From assembly GCA_022825195.1 (NCBI GenBank), contig JAJDYL010000155.1:1-36247 (forward strand): a stretch of 36,247 bases of DNA. Reading direction: 5' to 3'. Under the pieces are notes generated by a model. It was given only the letters and a program-made list of their open reading frames with translations. It was not told where the DNA came from and ran no database searches. Below, one piece after another: positions 1-8,111 of this stretch (its first letter is position 1; every line of letters begins with the position of its first letter). A program made the position numbers and the translations under genes. The stretch comes from Alphaproteobacteria bacterium. Its GTDB lineage: Bacteria; Pseudomonadota; Alphaproteobacteria; Bin95.

Positions 1-20
1 GTCTCCTTTTGGTTGGAGAC
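1..20. repeat. short inverted repeat at the window edge
   Basis: The arms GTCTCC and GGAGAC form a perfect 6-bp stem around an 8-nt loop. It lies downstream of the small minus-strand gene at 53-181, so it could be a transcription-ending hairpin for that operon. The window stops before any T-run could be seen, so this role is inference. Confidence 0.4.
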
Positions 21-52
21 ATGACCTTGGCAAACGGTAGCGCGTCAGGAAA

Positions 53-181
53 TTATGTTGCGGTCAGATTGAAGGTTCTGAGCGTGGGCGGTTCGATGCG
101 ACCGCTCCGCAACATATCCTTGGCCGCAACATATGCCGAGATGACGGGACCGAATGCGGTGGCGCTGCCGGGTTCGGGCAT
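53..181 (-). CDS. small hypothetical protein (42 aa)
   Basis: This 42-residue frame starts MPEPGSATAFGPVI and ends in TAA. Its ATG is preceded by AGGAG at a 7-nt spacing, a good ribosome binding site, which is the main reason to accept so short a gene. It is on the same strand as radC and follows it by about 48 nt, so it may be the last gene of the radC operon. The protein has no cysteines, membrane segment or motif I recognise. Function unknown. It could also be a chance frame, but the ribosome binding site and ordinary amino-acid mix argue against that. Confidence 0.45.
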   Translation of the reverse strand: MPEPGSATAFGPVISAYVAAKDMLRSGRIEPPTLRTFNLTAT

Positions 182-229
182 GGTCGGACTCCTGTGCGGG
201 AAAGAGCAGGAGGCGGTCGGTCCGCCCGG

Positions 230-985
230 TCAGATCAGGCCGGCTTGGGCGAAGCTCAGGTGGCCGGAGCTGGTGATGATGATGTGGTCGAGGAGCTTGA
301 TGCCGAGGCAGGCGGCGCCGGTCTTGATCTCCTTGGTGAGAGCGACGTCGTCGCGGGAAGGCTCTGCGACCTGGCTCGGGTGGTTGTGTACGAGAACCAG
401 GGCCGTGGCGTTGAGCTCCAGCGTGCGTATGACGATGTCGCGGGGATGCGCCCGGACATTGTTGACGGTGCCCATGCGGTGAAGTTCGAAGGCGATAGGC
501 CGGTTGCGGATGTCGAGGTAGAGGATGTGCAGTTCCTCGTGCGGCTTGTGCGCGATGAGAGACCGGCAGTGCTCGACCATGTCCTTGTAGTTGTTGAGCA
601 TCGGGTTGACGGTGTCGGGAAGGCGCGCGGCCGAATGCCGGATGGCGAGGGATTCGGCGACCTTGATGGCGACGATGGCGTTATTGTCGATGCCGGGGAT
701 CGAGCGGAGCCGCCCGGGGCTGGCGGCAAGGATCCGGGACGGGTCGCGGAAGACGGCCAGCAGGGTGTCGGCCAGCGCCTCGGCCTCGTCAATCGGCCGG
801 GAGCCGGAAAGAAGGAGGGTGACGAGCTCGCGTTCGTCCAGGATGTCGGCCTGTTCGCCTATGAGCCTGAGAGCGGGAGATGTGAGCTTGGCGGTCGGTG
901 TCGCGCCGGGGTCGGCGTGCGGGGACGGTGCGAAGAGGGGCAGGGCGGGCTTGGGTGGCGCGGTGCAGTCGTCGAGCGGGGGCAT
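230..985 (-). CDS. radC: RadC family JAB/MPN-domain protein
   Basis: The 251-residue protein has the RadC layout. An N-terminal helix-hairpin-helix-like region lies around residues 35-115 (RSIPGIDNNAIVAIKVAE), followed by a JAB/MPN domain from about 125 to the end. The metal-binding JAMM motif is intact: E151, then H200-x-H202, seven residues, S210-x-x-D213. RadC proteins were named for DNA repair, but the family's biochemical role is not settled, and many copies sit on plasmids, phages and integrative elements. The N-terminal extension of about 35 proline-rich residues is variable in the family. It is on the same strand as the ParB and ATPase genes upstream, consistent with an accessory operon of a mobile replicon. 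Confidence 0.9.
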   Translation of the reverse strand: MPPLDDCTAPPKPALPLFAPSPHADPGATPTAKLTSPALRLIGEQADILDERELVTLLLSGSRPIDEAEALADTLLAVFRDPSRILAASPGRLRSIPGIDNNAIVAIKVAESLAIRHSAARLPDTVNPMLNNYKDMVEHCRSLIAHKPHEELHILYLDIRNRPIAFELHRMGTVNNVRAHPRDIVIRTLELNATALVLVHNHPSQVAEPSRDDVALTKEIKTGAACLGIKLLDHIIITSSGHLSFAQAGLI

Positions 986-1049
986 GGGCAGGGTCCCGTG
1001 GCATCGGTGAGCGATGGGGGACCGGAGCGGTCCGGTCCGGCCGGAACGT

Positions 1050-1062
1050 GCTTTCCTTGGCT
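1050..1062. repeat. shared intergenic motif, copy 1 (upstream of radC)
   Basis: GCTTTCCTTGGCT occurs here in the 91-bp gap upstream of radC. The same 13 bp recurs at 7257-7269, where it is part of a longer match. It may be a shared regulatory site or a remnant repeat. Confidence 0.35.
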
Positions 1063-1076
1063 TCGAACCGTGGCGG

Positions 1077-1460
1077 TCAGAGGCGGAGCCGCATGGGGAA
1101 CAGGAACTTGTGGTGGGCGAGGCGCTGCTTGAAGCGTTCGACCGTCTCGTGTTTCGCGATATGCGCGGGGTAGCGGCCGGGAAACGTGTCGTGGACGGTG
1201 ACGAGGGGTTCGGCGGCGTCGGCCGTGATCTTGATGTCGACGAGAGTGCGCGGGGTGAAGCCGTTGGCTTCGTTGTCGTGAAGCGCGATGAAGACGAAAT
1301 AGGCCGGGCGCCCGGGGATGGGGGAGGGTTCGCGGTTGATGGTGGTGGTGAAGGTGTAGCCGGCCGCGGTGAGGGCGGCGATGACGCCGGAGGCGGAGAG
1401 GATCAGGCGCTCGTAGGAGATGGCCGGGGGCGGAGGGAATTCGATGGATATTGTGTTCAT
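1077..1460 (-). CDS. hypothetical protein (127 aa)
   Basis: I do not recognise this family. The start MNTISIEFPPPPAIS is chosen because an AGGGAAG ribosome-binding-like sequence lies about 8 nt upstream, and because the reading frame above it belongs to the antisense or out-of-frame part of the preceding gene. The protein is soluble, with a hydrophobic stretch (LILSASGVIAALTAAGYTF) at residues 19-37 that looks like a buried helix rather than a membrane anchor. It ends in basic residues (PMRLRL). It lies between the frameshifted gene at 1504-1840 and radC in one same-strand run, so it is probably cotranscribed with them. Coding seems real because amino-acid use is ordinary throughout and matches its neighbours. 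Confidence 0.65.
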   Translation of the reverse strand: MNTISIEFPPPPAISYERLILSASGVIAALTAAGYTFTTTINREPSPIPGRPAYFVFIALHDNEANGFTPRTLVDIKITADAAEPLVTVHDTFPGRYPAHIAKHETVERFKQRLAHHKFLFPMRLRL

Positions 1461-1503
1461 GGGTCGAGCTTCCCTGGAAGGCGGGGCATGGGAGGCGGAG
1501 AGG

Positions 1504-1840
1504 TCAGAGGTTGAGGCGCATGGCGAAGCCGGCGCGGCAGTGCTGCAGGCGCTGGCCGAAGGCGTTGGCGGTGGCATGCCTGGCGGATGCGAGGGTCTCG
1601 TCGCATCCGTTCCTGGGGAGGACATGCACGACCGGCCTGCCATGCCGGGGATCGACGTCGATCTGGATGGAGGTCCCGAACTCGCAGGGATTGTCCGCAT
1701 GTGCGGGGAGGTGGATGCGGACGAAAGGACCTTGCCTGGTCGGAAGCGTATGGGTGTCGCTGGACGGAGGCGAAGCAGTAGAGGCCGGCCTTCTCCAGCT
1801 TGCGGATGATGCGGGCTGCGGCCACGATCTGGTCCTTCAT
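1504..1840 (-). pseudogene. hypothetical protein gene split by a +1 frameshift
   Basis: The gene starts with ATG at 1840, overlapping the previous stop (ATGA), and reads MKDQIVAAARIIRKLEKAG and on to about residue 25 in one frame. After about 1766-1755 the natural-looking protein continues in the next frame (DTHTLPTRQGPFVRIHLP, later QIDVDPRHGRPVVHV) to a TGA at 1506-1504. That second frame has no ATG, GTG or TTG start of its own. The original frame becomes a string of Pro and Arg typical of a wrong frame. The total length is 337 nt (3 x 112 + 1), so one extra base explains it. No long homopolymer sits at the shift. It may be a true mutation or a sequencing error; a programmed shift is less likely. 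Family unknown. Confidence 0.7.
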
Positions 1841-2160
1841 GCGCCTGGATCCGCGTCGGGCGCCGGCACGGGCTTGGCGTCGGACGGAATGTCGACCTGC
1901 ATCTGGCCGCGTTCGGTCAGGATGAACGGTACCTCGATGCGGTCGGTGGACTCAGTGGGGTCGGCGCTGTGTCCGTTGCAGGCCGCGACGATGAAGATCG
2001 GGCCTTCGTAGTCGAGGCGCTTCCAGCCCTGATCGAAGTTTGCTGTTTCGATGGCGCTGTTGAGGGCGGTTTCGATGTCCTCGCCGTCCGGGACCTCGAT
2101 CTGGACGGTATTGGACATGTAGAGCGCGAAGCAGCACTGGACGGAGAGGGTCCCGGGCAT
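1837..2160 (-). CDS. hypothetical protein (107 aa)
   Basis: This small acidic protein is of unknown family. The ATG at 2160 shares a base with the stop of the upstream ATPase gene (TGATG). It is preceded by AAGGAGG at 7 nt, inside the ATPase 3' end, so translation is probably coupled. A GTG three bases further up is an alternative start. The middle (VQIEVPDGEDIETALNSAI) and the later stretch RIEVPFILTERGQMQVDIP suggest a compact alpha/beta fold. The last residues are Pro/Ala/Asp rich. The gene overlaps the next one by ATGA, forming a tight run of ATPase, this gene and the frameshifted gene. Function cannot be assigned. The close coupling suggests it works with the ATPase or is made in proportion to it. 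Confidence 0.7.
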   Translation of the reverse strand: MPGTLSVQCCFALYMSNTVQIEVPDGEDIETALNSAIETANFDQGWKRLDYEGPIFIVAACNGHSADPTESTDRIEVPFILTERGQMQVDIPSDAKPVPAPDADPGA

Positions 2161-3893
2161 CACGCCGCCTCCTTGGGCTCGGGATCGGCGAGGGATACCC
2201 GGACCCTGCCGCCCTCGATCGAAATCGTGACGGTGCGTTTGTGCGGAGCGAGCCAGAGGAGGTGGCGGCAGGCTTCGTTGCGGATCGCGTCGATGGTGGC
2301 TTCGTCTTCGGAGCAGAGAAGCTCGGTGGCGATACGGTTGGCGATGAGTTCGAAGTCCTCGCGCTGGGTTTCCCAGGAGTTGGACTCGGCGTCGTCCGAA
2401 TAGCAGAAGTAGGCTTCGCGAATCAGGTGGGCCAGGTCGTGGGGCTGCATGTCGCTCGAGGCGGTGACGAGCGACGCGATATCGTCGACGTAGCAGTCCT
2501 CGTTGCCGGCGAAGGCAAGGTCGGCGTCGATGACAAGCGCGGAATTGGAGCCGTCGGCGTGGTTGATCCCGAGGTGCGCGGTGATGGCGTCGGGACGACT
2601 ACCCGGTGAGGTGTCGTCCGTCGGGAAATCGTCGAGGGACCAGGCGAGAGAGCCGGCAATGACCTCGATGTCGACGGCGGTGAGTCTCGGGAGAGCGTCG
2701 TACCAGTCGTAGCCGGCGAGGTCGGTATCCTGGCAATACAGGCGGTCGTGGATGCCGGCTCGCTGGGCCGCGCGCCAGAAGGCCTGCGAGAGAGGTGGGG
2801 TTTCCTGGAAGTCGACGAGGAGGGGATCGGGGGAGAGCGGTTCGCGGGGCGGACATTCGCGATTGCCGCACGAGTCGGCGTCGGCTGGGCGCCAGGGACG
2901 CAGGTGTGGTGGGGGTGGCGCGATATGGATGCCGGCGTCCCGGGCTGCGGTCCATGTCTTGTATTTGGGGCGGGGATCGGGATGTGCGGCCATGGCGCGG
3001 TAGATGGTGTGCCTGCAGGCCTCCTTCATGCGCGGCACGAACGGTGTCGCGACGAGTTCCTTGCGGGCCGGGAGGACGAGTTCCAGCTCGGGGCAGTTCT
3101 CGATGTCGATACGGACGGACCAGTCCGGGCCGTCGATGGACGATTCATGCGGCAGGCCGGTTTCGATTGTGTGGCCGTGAAAGTTGATGGTGGGCTCGCG
3201 GTAGCGATGGCGGCTGTCCGTGAGGATGCCGATCCGGATGCCTTCCCAGGATTCCTCGTGGATTGCGTACTGGAGGAAGTCCTTGCGGGGAAGAGGTTCT
3301 CCCGGGGGCGGTGAATCGGGGAGTCCGGAGAGGGTGACCGGGAGCGGGTAGTAGAGGCAGGCGTTTGCGATCGCGTTGCGGATGTTCATGACGTGATCGA
3401 GGATCAGGAACGCAATTGAAGTGCCGTGAGGCCACGGGGCCTGCTCGCACCGGGATACGGCGGCGGGAACCTTGCCGGTGAAGTGCTCGGTTTCGAGCTG
3501 GACACTCCAGCCGTCATGGGCCCGGCCGTTGAGGGACTGGGGGCGCGACGCGACGGTGCAGCCGATGCGCGCAAGGCTGAGGAAGCCCATGCCGGCGGCA
3601 TCTTCGCGTTCGACGAGGTCGCGGTTCCAGCCGTTCTGTCCGTAGGAAAGCAGGACACTGGGGTCCGCGATGCCGGCGCCGTCGTCGCAGATGGTGATGT
3701 GGTGCGATTGCTCGGCCGAGGGGATGGGGCGTTCGATCTTGATATCGACTTTGGTGGCGCCGGCGCGGCGGGCGTTCTGGAGGGTTTCGGCGACGATGTC
3801 CTCGATGCTGGCCGAGAACATCCTCGGCACGCGGTCGAGCGTGGATTCGTCGATGCGCGCCCGGATCGAGCGCGGGAAGGCGGATGCGTTCAT
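2160..3893 (-). CDS. GHKL (HSP90-like) ATP-binding protein
   Basis: The 577-residue protein has a clear N-terminal GHKL ATPase fold. The N box is AETLQNARRAGATKVDI, with E36 as likely base and N40 for Mg2+. The ATP-lid loop begins DDGAGI at 70-75, and a glycine motif GMGFLSL lies at 101-107. These are hallmarks of the HSP90/MutL/histidine-kinase superfamily. There is no kinase phosphoacceptor domain and no recognisable MutL or gyrase C-terminus. The remaining 350 or so residues are of unknown type, acidic towards the end. The ATG at 3893 is the first Met in frame with sensible sequence; the frame above it runs through the parB terminator. It follows a ParB gene by 86 bp and leads a coupled gene pair. 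A role in DNA-structure remodelling is inference only. Confidence 0.8.
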   Translation of the reverse strand: MNASAFPRSIRARIDESTLDRVPRMFSASIEDIVAETLQNARRAGATKVDIKIERPIPSAEQSHHITICDDGAGIADPSVLLSYGQNGWNRDLVEREDAAGMGFLSLARIGCTVASRPQSLNGRAHDGWSVQLETEHFTGKVPAAVSRCEQAPWPHGTSIAFLILDHVMNIRNAIANACLYYPLPVTLSGLPDSPPPGEPLPRKDFLQYAIHEESWEGIRIGILTDSRHRYREPTINFHGHTIETGLPHESSIDGPDWSVRIDIENCPELELVLPARKELVATPFVPRMKEACRHTIYRAMAAHPDPRPKYKTWTAARDAGIHIAPPPPHLRPWRPADADSCGNRECPPREPLSPDPLLVDFQETPPLSQAFWRAAQRAGIHDRLYCQDTDLAGYDWYDALPRLTAVDIEVIAGSLAWSLDDFPTDDTSPGSRPDAITAHLGINHADGSNSALVIDADLAFAGNEDCYVDDIASLVTASSDMQPHDLAHLIREAYFCYSDDAESNSWETQREDFELIANRIATELLCSEDEATIDAIRNEACRHLLWLAPHKRTVTISIEGGRVRVSLADPEPKEAA

Positions 3894-3918
3894 TGGCGGG
3901 TTTCCTGGTGCAGGCGCG

Positions 3919-3955
3919 AAAAAGAAAAGCCCCGCCAGAGCGGATCTGGCGGGGC
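3919..3955 (-). terminator. rho-independent terminator after the large parB
   Basis: On the minus strand an 11-bp perfect stem (GCCCCGCCAGA / TCTGGCGGGGC) with a 5-nt loop is followed by TTTTCTTTTT. It lies between the parB stop (3980) and the ATPase start (3893), so the ATPase operon must have its own promoter or depend on read-through. Confidence 0.85.
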
Positions 3956-3979
3956 GTCGGGAGGATGTTGGCCGAACGG

Positions 3980-6124
3980 TCAGGAGACGTTGCGGAGGAA
4001 CTCCGGAACTTCCGGGGCCGGCGCGGTCTCGGCATCGTCGTTGGCCGGCTCGGGAATGTCGGCGGCTTCGGAGGCGGTGGAGGCCTCGGAGACGTCGTCG
4101 TTGTCCGGCTGCCCGGCCGGCAGATCGACCAAGTTGTTGAAGGCTGCGAAGCCGGGAGGCGCCCAGGCAAGCGCGGCGGCGTGCCCGGCGGCGGTGACAC
4201 CGAGCGGGACGTCGCCGGCGGCGAAGGCCCTCTCCATGGCGGAGGCCAGATCGGTCTTCTTCTGCTTCGAGTGCGAGACGACCCAGTCGGCGCCGAGTGT
4301 CTCGCCGGCGATGTCGAGGAGCTGGCTCTTGTTGATCCGCGACCAGAACATATCGGCGGTCGGGCGGATCTGCGAAGCGAAGTCGATATCGAGCCGGGCG
4401 ACGGTCGATTCGAACTCCGGCAGGGCAGCGTGCTCGAAGGCGAGCTGGCCCTTCAGCGTTCGGGCGACGGCAGCCGCGAACAGCTTCTGCTTGTCGTCCA
4501 TGGACAGCGCGCGGAAGGCCTCGAAGCATCCGGGGGCGAAGGGGTCTTCCAGCCAGTCGAAAGGCAGATCCGAGAGGTCCTCGAGCTCGCTCTCGTTCGG
4601 GTTCCAGGCATCGAAGTCCGCGTCGTTGACCCGGTTGACCGGCCGGGTCTGGGTTCGGGTGAACGAGATGTCGAGACTGGTGGGCCGGTAGTTGTAACCC
4701 TCCGCGAAGACGGCGCGCGACATCTGGAACGCCAGAAGGTCGAAAGCCGCGTCGAAGTCCTTCTGCAGGTGGGTCTTGACCGTCGTGGTCCGAATGGCCC
4801 GCATGTCGTCGGCGAGGCCGATGCCGATGCCCGCGGCCTTGCGCGCGGCGGCGTGGGGGTCCGGGCTGCGGTCGGCGGGAGCGCGGTAGCGGTCCGGGTC
4901 ATGGGCCGACGGTTTGGCTGTCGGGGAGGCGTCGTCTTCGGGCTCGTCGGGCATGTCGTCCGGGTGGACAAGGCCGGTGAGGGTCCTCGGCTTGCCGTCG
5001 CGGTCGATCGTGACGATGCAGCCGGCGATGGCCCTGTCCTCGTCGGTGTAGGCCGCGCGAGAGGTAACCTCGCCATCGATGCGGGCGATCTCGCTGTAGG
5101 CGACGGCATGTTCCTGGCCGAGCTCCTCGGTCCAGTCCGCTTCGGCCGTGTTCTCGAGCTGGGCGATGCGTTCGCGGTGGAGGTCGATCGCCTTCTGCTC
5201 GTCTTCGGTCGGCTCGGCCGGAACGGGATAGACGCGGCCCAGCTGGGCGGTGGTTGCCCACTCGACCTCGATCATGGGGACCGCCCATTTCCAGTCGCCG
5301 GAGATCTTCTCTGCCTCGTCGGTGAGCTTGGCCATGGCAAGGTCGGTCAGAAGGTCGGGATCGTCGAGCCAGGTGGTGGAGCGGGTGGAGAACAGGTCGC
5401 GCAGGAACGTGCCGCCGGCGGCCTTGTAGGCGTTGATGCCGACGAACTGTGCGATGGCGGCTCCTGAAGGCACGCGCTCGGAGGTCAGCATGCGCGAGAC
5501 TTGGTAGGCGTTGGGCCGGTAGGACAGGCCGGAGAGCTGCTCCCAGACGGCCATCTGCCGGGTATGGTCGGTGGTCAGGCTGAAGGCCTGGAGCGTGTCC
5601 ATGTCGATGCGGTCGTCGCGGAACGCCTGGATGATCTCGGGCGCGGCGTTGCCGAGACGCATGCGCTGTTTGACCAAGCGCTGCGAGACTCCGAACCGGG
5701 CGGCGACCTCGGCGACGCTGGCGCCGGCGTCGAGAAGCCGGGAGAACGCCGAGACCTGGTCTGCCGGGTGCATGGCCAGCCGGACGACGTTCTCGGCGAG
5801 CGAGATTTCCTCGGCCGGGGTGTCGGCCGTGGAAACGATGCAGGGGATCGGGTGGTCGGCGGGGATCTCGCCCTCGGAGGCGAGTTCCTGGAGCACGGTC
5901 AGGCGCCGGCCGCCGGCGAGGACGGCGAAACGGGGGTCGCCGTTCCTGGCGGGATCGCTCGCGCGCACGACCAGGTTCTCGAGGAGGCCGTGATTGCGGA
6001 TGGAGGCCTTCAGCTCGGCTTGGGCATTCTTGGCCGGAGGCGTCGTGCGGACGTTCTCGGGCGCGATGAACAGATGGGCAAGGGATACGGTCTGGATGAC
6101 CGCGGCGGAAGCGGGTGTCGCCAT
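3980..6124 (-). CDS. large ParB/Spo0J-family protein (714 aa)
   Basis: The N-terminus is a ParB CTPase domain. It includes AGGRRLTVL at 70-78 (the GxRR motif), EISLAENVVRLAMHPADQ at 106-123 (the ENxxRxxMHPxD motif), and a helix-turn-helix at about 133-157 (SVAEVAARFGVSQRLVKQRM). ParB proteins bind CTP and parS DNA and act in segregation, but typical members have 280-340 residues. Here about 450 extra residues follow, with acidic and coiled-coil-like stretches, and the function of that part is unknown. Long ParB proteins of this kind are common on alphaproteobacterial plasmids and integrative elements. No parA is adjacent. The start MATPASAAV at 6124 follows an AAGGCAG sequence. The long 5' gap (6125-6391) holds one copy of the shared intergenic motif. 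Confidence 0.88.
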   Translation of the reverse strand: MATPASAAVIQTVSLAHLFIAPENVRTTPPAKNAQAELKASIRNHGLLENLVVRASDPARNGDPRFAVLAGGRRLTVLQELASEGEIPADHPIPCIVSTADTPAEEISLAENVVRLAMHPADQVSAFSRLLDAGASVAEVAARFGVSQRLVKQRMRLGNAAPEIIQAFRDDRIDMDTLQAFSLTTDHTRQMAVWEQLSGLSYRPNAYQVSRMLTSERVPSGAAIAQFVGINAYKAAGGTFLRDLFSTRSTTWLDDPDLLTDLAMAKLTDEAEKISGDWKWAVPMIEVEWATTAQLGRVYPVPAEPTEDEQKAIDLHRERIAQLENTAEADWTEELGQEHAVAYSEIARIDGEVTSRAAYTDEDRAIAGCIVTIDRDGKPRTLTGLVHPDDMPDEPEDDASPTAKPSAHDPDRYRAPADRSPDPHAAARKAAGIGIGLADDMRAIRTTTVKTHLQKDFDAAFDLLAFQMSRAVFAEGYNYRPTSLDISFTRTQTRPVNRVNDADFDAWNPNESELEDLSDLPFDWLEDPFAPGCFEAFRALSMDDKQKLFAAAVARTLKGQLAFEHAALPEFESTVARLDIDFASQIRPTADMFWSRINKSQLLDIAGETLGADWVVSHSKQKKTDLASAMERAFAAGDVPLGVTAAGHAAALAWAPPGFAAFNNLVDLPAGQPDNDDVSEASTASEAADIPEPANDDAETAPAPEVPEFLRNVS

Positions 6125-6339
6125 TGGGCACTGCCTTGTTGTTTGCAGGAAGAGGCAAGCGGGGCAACCCGGGGAGAGCCCGGACCGCCTCAACGCTTAC
6201 GGAACACGCCCTTCCCTTGACTGGCGGTTGCGTATTGATGGCGTGCTTGGGCCGAAAGCCGGGAGTGGGTTTCTGGAGCCGAAACCGGGATCGGGCGGAG
6301 GCAATGATGGCAAAAGGGGGGAGCCGGGAACCGGTGCAT

Positions 6340-6368
6340 GGGAAGGCCCCACCGACAGGCGCTTTCCT
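6340..6368. repeat. shared intergenic motif, copy 2 (upstream of the large parB)
   Basis: This 28-29 bp stretch, with core CCACCGAC then GCTTTCC, matches the stretch at 7236-7264 at about 22 of 28 positions. It lies in the 267-bp gap (6125-6391), where I see no gene. The gap is the leader of the large parB. Confidence 0.4.
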
Positions 6369-6391
6369 GCACTTGCATACGCGCCGGGATG

Positions 6392-7114
6392 CTAGGCGCC
6401 GGTGAGTTTGTGGGTAGTCGGGAGTAGAGGCGAGGGTTCGTGGAGGCCGAGCTGGCGGAGCAGGGAAAGTGCCTGAGAGATGCGGTCCGCGGTGGCGGTC
6501 AGTGCCCGGCGGCAGGCGATCTCGTCGACAGGGCTGATTTCACCCTTGCCGTAATAGTCCCAGTCGTCGCGCAGGAAAAGGATGGAGGTTGCGAGCTCGA
6601 ACGCGAACTGCGGAGTGTCCTGCGCCTGCTGCAGGATGGCAGCGGCCCTCGCGGCGCTCAGGTCGCCGAGCATGTCGGGTTTCGGGTAGAGGCCGGTAAA
6701 CAGGCTGTAGCCGTGGCCGTGCCGGGTTCTGCGTTGTCCGGCGCGAATGAGCCGGTCGGCGCGGGCGTCCTCGATACCGATGGCGAGCTGGTCGGAGCGC
6801 GGCCCATGGACGTAATGGAAGCGGATGTCGAGCGCGGCGCCGCAGCGATGGAGGAGATAGGCGAGTTCGTGAATGTGATGGATGCCGTCGACGGGATGTG
6901 GCGAAAGGGTCACGATGCTGGCCACGATTCTGGCGGCGCAGGAGATGTCGTCCGGAAACGTCTGGTGAAATGGACTTTCGGCGATGAGTTGCTTTGCGTT
7001 GGTGTCGAGCAGATCTGCATAGAGAGGATCGCCGGCGTCATACGCTTGTGTAGCCAGGGTTTGGAGCCGATCTGCGAGGAGCTCGATTGTAGGGGCATCG
7101 AAGGCGTCGGGCAT
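6392..7114 (-). CDS. hypothetical protein (240 aa)
   Basis: I do not recognise the family. The protein is soluble and mainly helical in appearance. Histidines cluster in the middle (HPVDGIHHIHELAYLLHRC around residues 75-95, and RFHYVHGPRSDQ). A late stretch, LRDDWDYYGKGEISPVDE, resembles helical segments of all-alpha plasmid proteins. The ATG at 7114 has GGAG nine bases upstream. A TTG five codons earlier is in frame but lies over that ribosome binding site. The gene precedes the large parB with a long gap and follows a 196-bp gap, so it is probably a single-gene unit. The His-rich segment could bind metal, but no complete motif can be named. Confidence 0.65.
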   Translation of the reverse strand: MPDAFDAPTIELLADRLQTLATQAYDAGDPLYADLLDTNAKQLIAESPFHQTFPDDISCAARIVASIVTLSPHPVDGIHHIHELAYLLHRCGAALDIRFHYVHGPRSDQLAIGIEDARADRLIRAGQRRTRHGHGYSLFTGLYPKPDMLGDLSAARAAAILQQAQDTPQFAFELATSILFLRDDWDYYGKGEISPVDEIACRRALTATADRISQALSLLRQLGLHEPSPLLPTTHKLTGA

Positions 7115-7235
7115 CTTGCTTGTCTCCAAAGCTCGGGTGTGTTTGGGCCGCGATGGGGAAGCTGCCCTGCTTGCGCTTTTCTCGGCTCAGGGCTTGGGAA
7201 AGCGCCGGAACGCTGGGAGCCTGGGAATTGCCCAA

Positions 7236-7269
7236 GGGAACGGGCCACCGACGGAGGCTTTCCTTGGCT
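7236..7269. repeat. shared intergenic motif, copy 3 (upstream of the 240-aa gene)
   Basis: It lies in the gap 7115-7310. It matches 6340-6368 at about 22 of 28 positions, and its right end shares GCTTTCCTTGGCT with 1050-1062. No gene is visible in this gap. Confidence 0.4.
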
Positions 7270-7310
7270 GGCGTTCGTGGTGAAGGGCTGGCCGTTGCAG
7301 TCAGGTGACG

Positions 7311-7589
7311 TCAGGCGAGGGCGCGGTTGAATGAGTGTTCGTTCTGTAGGGCGTAGGAAAGGGAAGAGACCGGCGGCTTTGCAAGGACGAGGAGACAGCG
7401 CAATTGTTGTCGAACGGGTAGGGTTGGAAAGGGAAGTTGCTTCCAGTCGTGGACCTCGACGCGGCAGGCTTCGACGACGTGAGACTGGACAGCCCCGCAG
7501 TGACGGCACTGGTATATCTGGATGTGGGTCTGTCTGGTTTGGGAATCCTCGAAGATTAGGGTGGAGGATGGGTGCTTGCAACGAGCCAT
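7311..7589 (-). CDS. small protein with a CxxC knuckle (92 aa)
   Basis: The protein starts MARCKHPSSTLIFED and contains YQCRHCGAVQSHVVEACR. This gives a CxxC pair with C4 nearby and one further Cys, the kind of arrangement seen in small zinc ribbons. The set is incomplete compared with a classical four-cysteine site, though His residues could supply ligands. The ATG at 7589 has GGGAG seven bases upstream. It heads the leftward gene block, with 224 bp to the divergent HU-like gene. A DNA-binding or Xre-like accessory role would be guesswork. Function unknown. Confidence 0.6.
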   Translation of the reverse strand: MARCKHPSSTLIFEDSQTRQTHIQIYQCRHCGAVQSHVVEACRVEVHDWKQLPFPTLPVRQQLRCLLVLAKPPVSSLSYALQNEHSFNRALA

Positions 7590-7813
7590 GTAAATGCTCC
7601 CGGAGGGCCGTTCATAGGGGGTTGGAGTATATCCCGAAGGGAAAAATTCGTCGAGAGTCGTACGAGGAAATCATGAGGGTTATTGCAGGATTTTACGCAG
7701 TTTGGTTGTCAGAAAAAACCGGTGTAGGCCATGGATAGAGGGTGTTCGGTTGGACATAGAAGCTCGGCGGCATCATTGACTGCGAAGCGTATTGGAAGGG
7801 GAGCGGATGATGG

Positions 7814-8101
7814 ATGACGCTTGGGAAGACGGAAGTTGCCGTGAAAGTAGCAGAAAGGCTCAGGGTTAACCAGAAGGCGGTGATGCAGTTCTTCTCGGTG
7901 GTTCTGGATGCGCAGATGAGGGCGCTCGCCGAGCGTAGAAAGTTGACCATGCGGGGGTTCGGGACTTTCCGTGTGAGGGAGATAGCGAAGAGCCGCGCGA
8001 GAAACCCGGCAACGGGTGATACCATGGTGATGCCGCCACACAAGCACGTTCGGTTCAGGGCGAGCATGATCTTTCGCCACATTGTTGACCGACGTCGCTG
8101 A
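7814..8101 (+). CDS. HU/IHF-family DNA-binding protein
   Basis: The 95-residue protein has the HU/IHF fold signature. A helical N-terminus (TEVAVKVAERLRVNQKAVMQFFSVVLDAQMRAL) is followed by RGFGTFRVREIAKSRARNPATGD, the beta-arm region with the invariant RNPxTG motif, and a C-terminal helix (RASMIFRHIVDRR). The proline at the arm tip is present in the NPATG stretch. These proteins bend DNA and serve replication, recombination and phage integration. The length matches the family (90-100). It is transcribed towards the serine recombinase and ends only 10 bp from that gene's stop. On a mobile element it may be the bending factor for the recombinase, an inference from position only. GGGGAG lies upstream of the start. 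Confidence 0.88.
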   Translation: MTLGKTEVAVKVAERLRVNQKAVMQFFSVVLDAQMRALAERRKLTMRGFGTFRVREIAKSRARNPATGDTMVMPPHKHVRFRASMIFRHIVDRRR

Positions 8102-8111
8102 AAAGCCTGGG

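Noticed and set aside
194..1132. Long plus-strand frame over radC
   Set aside because: The Gly/Arg/Val-rich composition is typical of the antisense of a GC-rich gene; the JAMM motif is on the minus strand.
3426..5467. Two long plus-strand frames opposite the ATPase and ParB genes
   Set aside because: They are shadows: the minus strand shows complete domains with family motifs throughout.
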